Part shown: positions 35,477 to 44,656 of the stretch, piece after piece
How positions within the stretch are numbered: position 1 is the stretch's first letter
How the letters are laid out: the number at the start of each line of letters is the position of its first letter
The notes under the pieces: model-generated
Databases searched by the model: none
What the model was told of the DNA's origin: nothing
The model's input: only the letters and a program-made list of their open reading frames with translations
Program-made: the position numbers and the translations under genes
DNA from: Pyrococcus kukulkanii
Lineage (GTDB): Archaea > Methanobacteriota_B > Thermococci > Thermococcales > Thermococcaceae
DNA: 64,000 bases
Assembly (NCBI RefSeq): GCF_001577775.1
Contig: NZ_CP010835.1
Coordinates: 744,001-808,000 of the forward strand
Direction of reading: 5' to 3'

Positions 35477-36364
35477 CTAAGGGACAAGCCCCAGGGATTC
35501 TAGCAACTCCCTTATTTTCTCCCTTACATCTTCTCCATCCATCTTATACGGTGGTCTCAGTATTGGCTTTATAGAAAACCCTCTTATGCTCATGGCTATC
35601 TTTATTGCAGAGCCAAAGGACAATGCAATGTTGTAAATCCTTGAAAGCTTTGCGAGCTTTTTGGCGTACTCAACAGCTTCCTCAAACTTCTTCTCCCTGA
35701 AGGCTTTGTATAGGGCAAGATGTAGCTCTGGGACGAAGTTTGCACAGGCCATTATCCCTCCATCTCCACCGAGGATAAGTGTGTTGAGAAAGTGTTGATC
35801 TAAACCAGTGAATACCTTAAAGTCTTTTCTTTCTCCTTTGACCTCCAAGATGACATCTCTAATGTGGTTTATGCTGTCTATCGTTTCTTTTATGCCCGTT
35901 ATGTTTGAATACTCCATGGCGAGCTTTTTGATAAGTGGAACGCTCAGGGGATTTGCACAGCTCGGAATGTTATAGAGGATTATTGGAATATCAGTTTTTT
36001 CTGCAACTAATGAATAGTGGTGGAAAAGTGCTTCATCGTTAAGGGGGCAGTAGTATGGTGGAGCTATCACCACATAGTCGGCTCCAATGTCTTGGGCATG
36101 TTTGGTTAGCTCAACAACCTCAAAAGTGTTTGTTGAGGCCGTTCCTACTAGATAAGCTGTAGAAGTTACAAGCTCTCTACCTTTCTCTGCGAGAAACTCC
36201 TTTTCTTCAAAGCTGAGGCTAGTGAATTCTCCAGTTGTCGCGTTAATAAAAATCCCATGAACCCCCGCCTTTTGGAGGAAATTTATATGCTCTTCTAGCG
36301 CTTGTAGGTCTATAGAATAATCTTCGTTAAAGGGTGTCACCAAAGGTACGATAACTCCCTTCAT
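35477..36364 (-). CDS. Dihydrodipicolinate synthase/N-acetylneuraminate lyase family aldolase
   Basis: The protein of about 295 residues has the DapA/NAL barrel features: ATTGEFTSLSFEEK (the TTGE carboxylate-binding loop), the active-site tyrosine in ILYNIPS (Y131) and the Schiff-base lysine in ITGIKET (K159). Family members include DHDPS and 2-keto-3-deoxygluconate aldolase. Pyrococcus makes lysine by another route, so a sugar-acid or keto-acid aldolase role is likelier. The start is ATG 36364 behind GGTGAT. It follows hel308 by 33 bases on the same strand. Confidence 0.85.
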   Translation of the reverse strand: MKGVIVPLVTPFNEDYSIDLQALEEHINFLQKAGVHGIFINATTGEFTSLSFEEKEFLAEKGRELVTSTAYLVGTASTNTFEVVELTKHAQDIGADYVVIAPPYYCPLNDEALFHHYSLVAEKTDIPIILYNIPSCANPLSVPLIKKLAMEYSNITGIKETIDSINHIRDVILEVKGERKDFKVFTGLDQHFLNTLILGGDGGIMACANFVPELHLALYKAFREKKFEEAVEYAKKLAKLSRIYNIALSFGSAIKIAMSIRGFSIKPILRPPYKMDGEDVREKIRELLESLGLVP

Positions 36365-36397
36365 GAAAATCACCAAAATAAATTGGAGTTGGGATAT

Positions 36398-38563
36398 TTA
36401 TTGTTTGTTTAGGAAGTAGTCTAGGGTGTTCTTTTTCGGTTTTTCCACTATCTTAACTTCCCTGCCAAGGTGCTTAAATATTGCTTCAACTGTTTTTGCT
36501 CCAATTCCCTCTATCTTCAGTAACTCCCTGGGGGTGGCCCTGGCTATGCTTTCAAAATCTTTAAATCCTGCATTGTAGAGTGCCCTCGCCCTCTTTCTAC
36601 CCACCATTGGGAGCTCCATCAGCGGAATCAATTCTTCCCTCACTCCGTGTTTGACTCTTACCCTTAGCTTTTCAAGATAGTCAAGAAGCTCTTGCGACGC
36701 CCCCAGGATTTTCGCTATCTCTTTCAGGGAATAGATAAGCCATTCGGCAGTTTCAACAAGCCTGTAAATATCGCCCGGCTCCACGGAGAATTTCTCGACT
36801 ATATCAGCTTCCGAAACTTCATTTATCCAAGCGTGAAGGATAAGTGACGTTTTGAATGCTCTAAAGAACTTCCTCTCATAATAGGGATCATAAGTGAGGT
36901 AGGGATCGTCAGCATAAACTCTGTCCTTTAAGGAATAATACTCCTCTTCGAGTTTTGATAACTCCCTCTTAGAATAAGAGACGGGGACCATGTCAGGAGT
37001 TAGGGCAATAACATGGAATATTCCTACGGGGTTCGGATCCTTCTCTATATACTTAAAGAAGTCTTTGAAGACCTTTGCTGTCATCGGATCTATGTAAAGC
37101 TTTGCCGTCCTTGTTCCCAATGGGAGTGGAATTATCTCGTCCTCAAGGGTTAACTCTACGAATTCGTTTTCCATGAGGAAGTACAGAATTTCCTTTATCT
37201 TTGCCTCTATTGAATACGTGTCCTTTCTCTGGTATGCATAGAAAGTTCTATCTATGAAGTTTAGGATCTCTCTCACGGTTCTATAATTAAAAGTTGCTAT
37301 TAGGGCGAGAATCTGGCTCCGTAAGTTGCTCTCATTCGACAGCTGGGAAAATAACTTCTCAGGCTTCCCCTTTATGTAGTAGCTTATAACGTCCCCAGGA
37401 TTTTCCGTGGTAGAAACTATTATGGCCTCGCCCCTCTCATCATACCTCGGCCTCCCCGCCCTACCCATCATCTGCTGTACCTCAAGGACGGGAATCCTCT
37501 CCATTCCAAACTCGGAATACCTCCAGGTGTCTCTAATTATCACCCTAAATGCCGGTGTGTTTATTCCCGCAGCTAAGGTTGGAGTTGCAACAACTACCTT
37601 TATCAGCCCGGCCCTAAAGTTGTTCTCCACGAGAACCCTCTCCTCCCTTCCTAAGCCAGCATGATGGAAGGCAACCCCACCCTGAAGGGCTTTAGCGAGC
37701 TTTTCATTAGTTGGATTTTCCTCCAAAGAATTCGCTAACTCTTTAAGCTTCCTAAGTTCTCCTCTCGTTAACATCGACTTTACTTTCTTAGAGAGTTCAA
37801 GGGCAGTCCTCTCGGCCTTTCTCCTCATGTTCACGAACACTAAGGCCCCTTTACCTCTCTTTACCGCATCGTAGACTAAATCCTCCCAAGAACCGAACCT
37901 GTCAACTTCTCCATCCTCCCAGACCACGAGGCCCTGATGGAAGACTCCCCTCCTCAGTTGAACAGGCCTCCACTCGCTCATGACGAGTTTTGCATTGAGC
38001 CACTCGGCAAGCTCCTCGGGATTTCCTATCGTGGCAGAGAGGCCGATTATTTGAGCTTTCCCAAGCATGTGGGTTAAGATCACCTCTAAAGTTGCTCCCC
38101 TATCTCTCGAGCCTAAGAGGTGGATCTCATCTACAACGAGAACTTTCACATCTTTAATCCAGCTTGAGCCGTGCCTTAAGAGAGAATCAAACTTCTCCGC
38201 TGTAGCAACTACTATATCATATTTCCCAAGCCACTCATCCTTCGAGTCGTAGTCCCCGGTGGCCATTGCTACCCTTAGTCCAATCTCTTCCCAGTCCCTG
38301 AACTCCTGAAACTTCTCTTCAGCTAGGGCCTTGAGGGGGACTATGTAGACTGCTTTGCCTCCCTCCCTAAGGAGGGTGTTAACCATGGCTATCTCAGCTA
38401 TGAGCGTTTTACCGCTCGCCGTCGGGATAGCAACGAGTAAGTTCTCTCCCTCGAGAACTCCACTCTTTAATGCCTCTTCCTGGGGTGGATAAAGTTCCTC
38501 TATTCCCCTTTTCCTGAGGATGAGCTTCACCTTCTCGCTGACCTTGAGCTCTTCGACCCTCAT
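36398..38563 (-). CDS. hel308: Hel308/Hjm DNA helicase
   Basis: This 721-residue superfamily 2 helicase unwinds stalled forks and Holliday-junction-like DNA in the 3'-5' direction. Domains in order: RecA1 with Walker A PTASGKT and the DEIH box (VVDEIHLLGSRDRGA); RecA2 with QMMGRAGRP; a winged helix; a seven-helix ratchet; and a C-terminal helix-hairpin-helix (LLKIEGIGAKTVEAIFKHLG). The tail ends KNTLDYFLNKQ, similar to a PCNA-interacting peptide. The ATG at 38563 gives the family N-terminus (MRVEELKVSE). An in-frame upstream TTG is rejected. Confidence 0.95.
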   Translation of the reverse strand: MRVEELKVSEKVKLILRKRGIEELYPPQEEALKSGVLEGENLLVAIPTASGKTLIAEIAMVNTLLREGGKAVYIVPLKALAEEKFQEFRDWEEIGLRVAMATGDYDSKDEWLGKYDIVVATAEKFDSLLRHGSSWIKDVKVLVVDEIHLLGSRDRGATLEVILTHMLGKAQIIGLSATIGNPEELAEWLNAKLVMSEWRPVQLRRGVFHQGLVVWEDGEVDRFGSWEDLVYDAVKRGKGALVFVNMRRKAERTALELSKKVKSMLTRGELRKLKELANSLEENPTNEKLAKALQGGVAFHHAGLGREERVLVENNFRAGLIKVVVATPTLAAGINTPAFRVIIRDTWRYSEFGMERIPVLEVQQMMGRAGRPRYDERGEAIIVSTTENPGDVISYYIKGKPEKLFSQLSNESNLRSQILALIATFNYRTVREILNFIDRTFYAYQRKDTYSIEAKIKEILYFLMENEFVELTLEDEIIPLPLGTRTAKLYIDPMTAKVFKDFFKYIEKDPNPVGIFHVIALTPDMVPVSYSKRELSKLEEEYYSLKDRVYADDPYLTYDPYYERKFFRAFKTSLILHAWINEVSEADIVEKFSVEPGDIYRLVETAEWLIYSLKEIAKILGASQELLDYLEKLRVRVKHGVREELIPLMELPMVGRKRARALYNAGFKDFESIARATPRELLKIEGIGAKTVEAIFKHLGREVKIVEKPKKNTLDYFLNKQ

Positions 38564-38599
38564 TTCAACCAACTCATGTTAGGGAGAGAGTTTATAAAT

Positions 38600-39670
38600 T
38601 CACAACAATGCAAGCTTCAACACTGGATCCTCTATCCAGTACCTCTTTCCACTCGACTTTACGAAGCCTGCCTTCTCTAAGTTCTTTAAGTACTTATAGA
38701 CATGCTGTATCCTCTTAGGCTTCTCCTCGAGCAATTTGTAAATCTCCGAGCCCCTAAGTGGAACCTCAGATCTAGCGAGGATTTTAAGGATAGAGGTGTA
38801 GATAGGGCTGTTGTATAGGGCTAAGAAGGCTCCAATATCTCTCCTCCACTCTTCCTTAGCGTACTCAAGTGTCTTCGTTAAAGCGGAATCGAGAGTATCC
38901 CGCTCAGGATATCCCATGTTTAATGCTGTTAGGCCAAAGTAAGCCAAAAACCCAGGAATGCCTCCCAGGGATTCAACTATCCGTGGAAACCTCGGATCAT
39001 CTCTACCAAAGCCACTCTTAAGGTACCCCACACCCTCCTCGGTGCTCCATCTTCCAAGTGTTATTGTCCTCGCTCCCCTCATGAAATTAGGTCTGTCTGG
39101 GCTTGGATTTAGGTAGTTCACTAGTAGCCCTGGCATTGACCCCGTAAAGATTAAGGAGATGTTCGTGTACGTGTCAATAATTTCCTGAATAAGGCCTCTA
39201 AAATCGAGATTCTTCAGTCTTGCCAAGACCTGAGCTTCGTCAAAAACTATAACACCACTCTTCGTGTTCTCGGAGAAAACTCTCACAAGAGTCGAGAAAT
39301 CGCTAACGAATTCATTTATGCTAGTTTTTCTGACTTCAACTTCTACCCCCTTTAGGGAAAATTTATAGGCTTTGCTAGTTGTTATGAACTTCAGTGAGGT
39401 CTTTTGAGGAGTTATATCGGCTATTGAGATGGCTTTGGTCCCCAGAAATCTTGAGAAGTTGAAGTAAATGTAGTGTCCCTTACTTTTGAACAGCTCGAGC
39501 ATTGTCAAAACGACACTCGTCTTCCCAATCCTTCTCGGCCCAAGGAGTACCGATGTTTCGCCCTCCATGGAATTTTCTAAGAGTTCCTCAACGGCCTCTC
39601 TATGAGCTCTCCCCCAAAGGCACTCAAGCTTCGTGATTGGCCTTTGAGTGAAGATGTTTTTACATGCCAT
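38600..39670 (-). CDS. Archaeal AAA ATPase with C-terminal winged helix (Pyrococcus-type)
   Basis: The 356-residue P-loop NTPase has Walker A LLGPRRIGKTSVV (about residues 42-54), Walker B GVIVFDEAQVLA, a sensor-1 IFTGSMPG and a C-terminal winged helix (about 300-356, including EIYKLLEEKPKRIQHVYKYL). This is the STAND-like archaeal ATPase group that is amplified in hyperthermophiles; its function is unknown. The promoter contains a near-perfect 29-base palindrome overlapping the start codon (see the operator entry), which suggests autoregulation. It ends 36 bases before hel308. Confidence 0.85.
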   Translation of the reverse strand: MACKNIFTQRPITKLECLWGRAHREAVEELLENSMEGETSVLLGPRRIGKTSVVLTMLELFKSKGHYIYFNFSRFLGTKAISIADITPQKTSLKFITTSKAYKFSLKGVEVEVRKTSINEFVSDFSTLVRVFSENTKSGVIVFDEAQVLARLKNLDFRGLIQEIIDTYTNISLIFTGSMPGLLVNYLNPSPDRPNFMRGARTITLGRWSTEEGVGYLKSGFGRDDPRFPRIVESLGGIPGFLAYFGLTALNMGYPERDTLDSALTKTLEYAKEEWRRDIGAFLALYNSPIYTSILKILARSEVPLRGSEIYKLLEEKPKRIQHVYKYLKNLEKAGFVKSSGKRYWIEDPVLKLALL

Positions 39671-39697
39671 GTAAATTACACCCCGTGTAAATTACAT
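39659..39697. promoter_or_regulatory. Palindromic operator at the start codon of the 39670 ATPase gene
   Basis: From 39669 to 39697, left arm ATGTAAATTACAC and right arm GTGTAAATTACAT are separated by CCC and are reverse complements with one mismatch in 13. A second inverted repeat, TTTACAT (39659-39665) and ATGTAAA (39669-39675), covers the start ATG (39670-39668). A TATA-like TTAAATTATA (minus strand, about 39701-39712) places the transcription start in the palindrome, so a bound protein would block RNA polymerase. Confidence 0.65.
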
Positions 39698-39749
39698 AGT
39701 GTATAATTTAAGTTTATCCGAGGTCATCGTTAGCATAACACCATCTGAC

Positions 39750-41015
39750 TTAAATTGAGCCTGTTATAAGGAACTTCCAGAGTGGTACGAACTTCAGCCT
39801 TATATTTTCCATACTTATTTCATCTTCAAGATCCCACGTGACGATAATTCCCTCCCTTAGCCCAAACTCTTTTGAGAGGGCAATTAGATTGTTAATTTCC
39901 CTCTTGGGTATCTCATCTATGTCTGAGGCATAAGTTACCTGAATTGCCTCTTTCTCTCTCCCGCTAACAATTAGGAAGTCAACTTCCCGACCTCTCGTGT
40001 CTTTATAGTAGTAGATCTCGATGTCCTTTTCCCTGTAGTGCTTCCTCCTCATCAGCTCTAAGAAGACTAAATTCTCCATTATCCTTCCAATATTTTCGGA
40101 GATCTTAGGGACTATAGCATTTATTAACCCAACGTCAACTGTATACACTTTCCTCTCTCCCGTTAGCTGATCTTTAAGTTTAAAGGAGAATTTTGGAACC
40201 TCAAATATCAAATATGCACTCGTTAGATACTCAATGTAGTTTTTTACGGTCTGCAGGTTACCAATTTTGAATAAGTTCTTCAGTTTGTTGTACGTTATCC
40301 TGGCTGAAAAGTTCGAAAGCACGTAAAACGCTAACTCCTTAAGCTCCCTGAAATTCCTCACGTTGTACCTAACTGCGACATCCCTAGTTATTATGTCATC
40401 ATACAGGTTGATAAGAAACTCTCTGCCAAGTTTTAACGCCTCTGGAAATCCTCCAATCTTAATGTACTCGTTCAGGAGTTTTTTCACACTCGCGATGTCC
40501 CTAGTGCTGTACACGTTTAAAGAGGCCCCCTTGTACGTTAAAAACTCCCTGAAAGAGAATGGAAAGAGGGTGAATTTGAGGTACCTCCCGGTTAGGTAGG
40601 TAGAAAACTCATGGGAAAGTAGCCTTGCATTGCTTCCAGTGACTATTACTTTGTACTTCTCCATGAGAAAGGATACCATCTTTTCCCATCCCTCGACTTC
40701 CTGAACTTCGTCAAACACTATTGTATCAAAATAACCAAACACCTCATATCCAGCCTGGATAAGCTTCATGTAATCTTTAATATCAAAACCCAAGAGATTT
40801 GGATCTTCAAAGTTCACGTACAGGGGATTTTGAGATGAAATAAACGCAAGTGTGGACTTTCCCGCCCTCCTGACACCCGTAATTATATAAGCATGGGGAA
40901 ATTTTGGGGCAATTTTAAGTTCCCTTTCAATGATCTTACCCTGTTTTAGCTTTTCCTCCATTATTTCCCTCTGGTCTACTAGTATTCTTTTCAAGGCTTC
41001 AACGTTCATGGCCAT
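39750..41015 (-). CDS. AAA_14/DUF4143 family ATPase
   Basis: The 421-residue protein has an N-terminal P-loop domain with Walker A ITGVRRAGKSTL (about residues 44-57) and Walker B IVFDEVQEVEGW, plus IVTGSNARLL. A C-terminal DUF4143 region follows, with a PD-(D/E)xK-like patch (RGREVDFLIV). Members are frequent in archaeal accessory regions, sometimes as solitary defence-like or plasmid-related ATPases. The start is ATG 41015, with a second ATG two codons later. A 12-base palindrome lies in the promoter. Confidence 0.85.
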   Translation of the reverse strand: MAMNVEALKRILVDQREIMEEKLKQGKIIERELKIAPKFPHAYIITGVRRAGKSTLAFISSQNPLYVNFEDPNLLGFDIKDYMKLIQAGYEVFGYFDTIVFDEVQEVEGWEKMVSFLMEKYKVIVTGSNARLLSHEFSTYLTGRYLKFTLFPFSFREFLTYKGASLNVYSTRDIASVKKLLNEYIKIGGFPEALKLGREFLINLYDDIITRDVAVRYNVRNFRELKELAFYVLSNFSARITYNKLKNLFKIGNLQTVKNYIEYLTSAYLIFEVPKFSFKLKDQLTGERKVYTVDVGLINAIVPKISENIGRIMENLVFLELMRRKHYREKDIEIYYYKDTRGREVDFLIVSGREKEAIQVTYASDIDEIPKREINNLIALSKEFGLREGIIVTWDLEDEISMENIRLKFVPLWKFLITGSI

Positions 41016-41032
41016 AGTCTAACCTTGGAGCG

Positions 41033-41097
41033 GGAGATATATAAAGTTTGTCACTATAGTGAATAATAACAGCGTGATGATTATCCACTATACTTAA
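41033..41097. promoter_or_regulatory. Promoter of the 41015 ATPase with a 12-base palindrome
   Basis: TCACTATAGTGA (41051-41062) is a perfect palindrome just upstream of the TATA-like box TTTATATAT on the minus strand (about 41036-41044). A related half site, CACTATAC, occurs at 41087-41094. The position next to the BRE/TATA fits a site for a repressor or activator, probably one specific to this ATPase gene. Confidence 0.5.
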
Positions 41098-42203
41098 CAA
41101 TTGTAGCACAGCAGAGCGGCCCTCTTAAGTAGAATAACCCTTTTACCCCCACTCCTATCGAGCCTGTAAACCGAGATCTTGTTTAAGTGGTGAATCCTCC
41201 TCCTCTCTAGGGCCACCATGCCGGTTTCCCTAAGAACCTTGACGAAGTCCTCCCACCTTATGTTGAGCCACTGCTTTAACTCGTCATAAAGCTCTTTCTC
41301 GACGACAAGGTACAATTTCCCGTCTATTAGATAGCGGATCTTCCTCTTTGGGATCTCCTTCCTGAGCCTCCACCTTGCGTGTGTTGGAGCTTGAACGGCT
41401 AAGATTGCCTTTTCCATATTCTCCCCGTACAGCATTCTAAGTAAAATTTCAGCTATGTGGTTTATCCTGTCCGGGACTCCTACGATGTCTCCCCTTAAGA
41501 CTATCTTCCTCCTAAGCACTTCAATGCCTTTAGACTCTAGCTCCTCTCCGATCTTGGTGGTAGTTCCCTTCTTGTCTCCCTTCATGTCCACTATGCCACC
41601 GATTATGAACGCCTTCTCTTTTAGATCATCCTGGGATAGAACTTCCTGGGCGTTTGGATCTAGGAGAACTACCCTCTCTATTCCCCTCAATTTGAGGAAA
41701 TCCGCGGTGGACCCTTCAAAGGCCTCAACCTTGTTAAGTGGTAGCTTGCTCATCCTCTTGAACTCCTCGTTGACCCAAGTTATTGCCAACCTCCTCGGCC
41801 AGAACATCCTCCTCATAACGGCGTAGGTTTCCCTGAGCTGAAGGCTAACCTTTCCCTTTTCCTTTGGTATGTGCTTATCCCAGAACATGAGGTCAACAAT
41901 TATCCAGGGATAGTCGGGCAACTTGTGCAGTAGGTCTTCCCTACTCACCACTACCTCAAACTTATCCACCATGCAGGGCCTAACGTAAGCGTAAAGAGAA
42001 GGCCCCTTCTTTCTCCCTTCTAAATCCCAGGATTCCTTAACGGGCTCACCAAGCTTAACTATCGCCCCATCCCCCTCCAGAAGAAGTAAGGCTAATTCTT
42101 GATAGATATCCTCACCACTCGGCCATTTTCGTGAGAGTGTTCCAATGCTCTCAACTCCTTTCTCCTTCAGGATTTCCCTGAGAATTTCTCCCGGCCTCTT
42201 CAT
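41094..42203 (-). CDS. tRNA (m1A9/m1G9) methyltransferase, archaeal Trm10 type (SPOUT fold)
   Basis: The 369-residue protein carries a SPOUT domain with the features of archaeal Trm10: IVDLMFWDKHIPKEKGK and FIIGGIVDMKGDKKGTT, the SAM knot region. It has an N-terminal helical part and a C-terminal RNA-binding extension. The Thermococcus kodakarensis homologue makes both m1A and m1G at tRNA position 9. The start is ATG 42203; an upstream in-frame extension of 21 residues is hydrophobic and unrelated to the family. Assignment rests on recalled motifs. Confidence 0.75.
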   Translation of the reverse strand: MKRPGEILREILKEKGVESIGTLSRKWPSGEDIYQELALLLLEGDGAIVKLGEPVKESWDLEGRKKGPSLYAYVRPCMVDKFEVVVSREDLLHKLPDYPWIIVDLMFWDKHIPKEKGKVSLQLRETYAVMRRMFWPRRLAITWVNEEFKRMSKLPLNKVEAFEGSTADFLKLRGIERVVLLDPNAQEVLSQDDLKEKAFIIGGIVDMKGDKKGTTTKIGEELESKGIEVLRRKIVLRGDIVGVPDRINHIAEILLRMLYGENMEKAILAVQAPTHARWRLRKEIPKRKIRYLIDGKLYLVVEKELYDELKQWLNIRWEDFVKVLRETGMVALERRRIHHLNKISVYRLDRSGGKRVILLKRAALLCYNC

Positions 42204-42289
42204 CGTTGGCCGAATTGAGGGTTTGTTTTTAAATCTTATGAGCAAAAATGTGATATAAGACCACACTTCAAAAATGTCGGGAGATAAAG

Positions 42290-43285
42290 ATGATCAAGAA
42301 ATTAGAAATTAAGAACTTTAGAGGGATAAGCGAGGGGAAAATTGAGGGATTCGCACAACTCAACATATTTATCGGAAGGAATAATAGCGGAAAATCAACA
42401 ATTCTGGAGGCACTTGCGATAAATCTAGATCACAATTTAATTCCCCAAATAGTCAAGCGTAGAGGATGGCATGGTTTTGACAGTATTTTCTCGCTTTTCA
42501 GATTTAAAAATGTAGAGGAGCCTATTGTAATATCGTCAGATATATCTCACGTGACGCTTGAACCTGCTATGCCTACAACGGATGAGATCCAGTTTCTCGT
42601 GGAGACGTATGGTTTTATGAGAGATATCATTGCATTGAAGGTAACCTTTAAAGCTGATAATTCATCCACAAAATATCGCCTTTATTTTGACATTTCAGGT
42701 AAATTTGAGAAAATCTACGAACAACAAGACAAGAAACCGCCTGGCGATGTAGCGTTCATAGATAACCAATCGATATACGGGAAAACGCCCACTAATGCAT
42801 ATAATATGGTATTTGAGAGAGGATACGAGGCTCACGAAAGATTGATAGAGGTTCTGAGGACAGTATACCCCGATGTTAAGGATATTAGGATATTTTCAGA
42901 GGGGGTTGGCCCCGAAATTGTTTACAAAAAAGGTAAGGTACCCTTTTTTGTCATGGGAGATGGGTTCAGATCAGCGTATATATATCTAGCTTACCTTATG
43001 AGCGTTAAATATGGGTACATCCTGTGTGAGGAGCCTGAAAACTACCAACATCCCTCTTCACGCAAACTTATAGTTAAGGGGATTTGTAAGGCCGCAAAAG
43101 ACAATCAGATATTCATAAGCACGCATAGCCTTGAGCTGATAGATGATATATTGCTGGAGTGTGAGAATATCAATATTAAATTCTTCGTTCCCACGATAAA
43201 GGACGGCGTTTTGGAGTACATCTCATTTGATAGGGAGGAAGCAGAATTCAGAAGAAGGGAATTGGAGGCCGATTTGAGGGGATGA
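42290..43285 (+). CDS. SMC/OLD-like AAA ATPase of a two-gene ATPase-TOPRIM module
   Basis: The 331-residue protein is an ABC/SMC-type ATPase (AAA_15/AAA_21) without a long coiled coil. It has the N-terminal KKLEIKNFRGI, Walker A FIGRNNSGKSTILEAL (about 29-44), Walker B GYILCEEPENYQHP and an H-switch FISTHSLELID. It is followed, three bases after its stop, by a TOPRIM-like gene. Pairs of this kind match the layout of split OLD nucleases and the PARIS anti-phage system (AriA ATPase plus AriB TOPRIM). The gene is AT-rich and sits between housekeeping genes. Confidence 0.85.
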   Translation: MIKKLEIKNFRGISEGKIEGFAQLNIFIGRNNSGKSTILEALAINLDHNLIPQIVKRRGWHGFDSIFSLFRFKNVEEPIVISSDISHVTLEPAMPTTDEIQFLVETYGFMRDIIALKVTFKADNSSTKYRLYFDISGKFEKIYEQQDKKPPGDVAFIDNQSIYGKTPTNAYNMVFERGYEAHERLIEVLRTVYPDVKDIRIFSEGVGPEIVYKKGKVPFFVMGDGFRSAYIYLAYLMSVKYGYILCEEPENYQHPSSRKLIVKGICKAAKDNQIFISTHSLELIDDILLECENINIKFFVPTIKDGVLEYISFDREEAEFRRRELEADLRG

Positions 43286-43288
43286 GGA

Positions 43289-44014
43289 ATGAAAGTGTTG
43301 CTCTGTGAAGGAACGAGGGATATGGAATTTCTATCAAATTTACTAACTAAACTGGGATTTCAAAGAGCAAGGGTTAAATATAACTACTTATGGGAAAAAC
43401 TGGGGCTAAATTACAAGAAATTCACTGTTTTAAGAAATGAAAACGAGGAAATTTTCATATTTTACCCATTAGGAGGTGGGTCAAAGTCGGTAATTGGAAC
43501 TATAAAGGCTGAAAGTCAAATCATAAATTGGTGCGAGAGAGGAGTTTCAAAAATAGGGCTTGCTATTGATCTCGACGATAAAACCGTTCAAGGATTGTTA
43601 AGTTCAATTGAGCACGTTCTAAAGTCTAAATATGAAGTTGTTAAAGAAGGGAACTTTTCATTTAAGTGTAGATGTAAAGGTTGTGAGCTTGATGTCATTG
43701 TTATTCCTCTTGGAGATACAAGGATAGAAGAAAAGCTTGGATTTAATGTTCTACAACATGAAATAGAAGACTTAATTCTTGACTTAGCACTTAGCAACGA
43801 AAATTTTAAACACATAATAGGTCAAGCAATAGACTTCTACAAGGAAAAGAAAGGAAAAGAACCAACTCAAAAAGCAATAGTCAAAATTCTAGAATCTTTA
43901 TGCAAGGATCCCGACTATGGAACATTTGAGCTAATATCCGAGATTTTCAGCTGGAGTTCTATCAATGAATTGCCAGACTACGTTGTTGAAAGTATAAGAG
44001 AATTCATTCAATAA
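43289..44014 (+). CDS. TOPRIM-like (DUF3226-type) protein, partner of the ATPase
   Basis: The 241-residue protein begins KVLLCEGTRDMEFLSNLLTK, the EG-xx-D acidic motif of TOPRIM folds. It has a second acidic motif in IGLAIDLDDK (DxDD), so both metal-site motifs of a TOPRIM nuclease are present. A small cysteine cluster lies in FKCRCKGCELD. The C-terminal half is helical. It is translated three bases after the ATPase and probably forms a complex with it. A nuclease or effector role is inferred from the arrangement, not shown. Confidence 0.7.
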   Translation: MKVLLCEGTRDMEFLSNLLTKLGFQRARVKYNYLWEKLGLNYKKFTVLRNENEEIFIFYPLGGGSKSVIGTIKAESQIINWCERGVSKIGLAIDLDDKTVQGLLSSIEHVLKSKYEVVKEGNFSFKCRCKGCELDVIVIPLGDTRIEEKLGFNVLQHEIEDLILDLALSNENFKHIIGQAIDFYKEKKGKEPTQKAIVKILESLCKDPDYGTFELISEIFSWSSINELPDYVVESIREFIQ

Positions 44015-44023
44015 GGGGTTCCA

Positions 44024-44656
44024 ATGAGGGCGATAAATCTCAATGGGAAAACGGTTAGATACAGAGTTAAAGTTAAACCCGTTAGATACGTCACCATAAG
44101 GATCCTCGAAGACGGAACCCTGCTTGTCACGACGCCGGATGAGAGGATAGTGGAGAAAGTTCTCATGGAAAAGAGAAAATGGATTCTCTCGAAGCTTGAG
44201 ATCGTTGAAGAAGCCCTAACCCAGGGCAAAAAGGGCTTCCCCCTGTTTGGGGAGTTCATAGAATTGAGTGGTGACCCTGGGGAACTGAGGGAGGAGATAA
44301 GGGAACATCTCAGAACAAAGGTTAAGGAAATAGTTGACGAGGTATCCCCAAGGATAGGTGCAAGGCCCAAAAGGATCTACATAATCCCGATGAGGAACAA
44401 GTGGGGGACGGCAACATGGAGGAAGTCGATAACGATAAACCTCGCTTCAGCGGCCCTTCCCCATAACTTGCTTCACTACCTCGTGACGCACGAATTAGCT
44501 CACCTGATAGAGATGAGGCACAGCAAAAAGTTCTGGTCCATAGTCTCCAAATTCCACCCAGACTATAAGGAGAAGAGGAGGGAACTGAAGAAGTGGTGGT
44601 TCATAGTCCACGCGAACGAGCTCTGGAGGACTATTCTCCGATGGCCTGAAGTATGA
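44024..44656 (+). CDS. YgjP/DUF45 family zinc metallopeptidase
   Basis: The 210-residue protein has the zinc motif HELAHLIEMRHSKKFW typical of YgjP (M48-related) peptidases, with the third histidine in RHSKKFW, and an upstream MRNKWGTATWRKSITIN stretch conserved in the family. The fold is compact and cytosolic; the substrate is unknown. It is 9 bases downstream of the TOPRIM gene on the same strand and may be a read-through neighbour. YgjP-like peptidases are also found with type I restriction loci. Its last 26 bases overlap the convergent yjbQ gene. Confidence 0.85.
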   Translation: MRAINLNGKTVRYRVKVKPVRYVTIRILEDGTLLVTTPDERIVEKVLMEKRKWILSKLEIVEEALTQGKKGFPLFGEFIELSGDPGELREEIREHLRTKVKEIVDEVSPRIGARPKRIYIIPMRNKWGTATWRKSITINLASAALPHNLLHYLVTHELAHLIEMRHSKKFWSIVSKFHPDYKEKRRELKKWWFIVHANELWRTILRWPEV

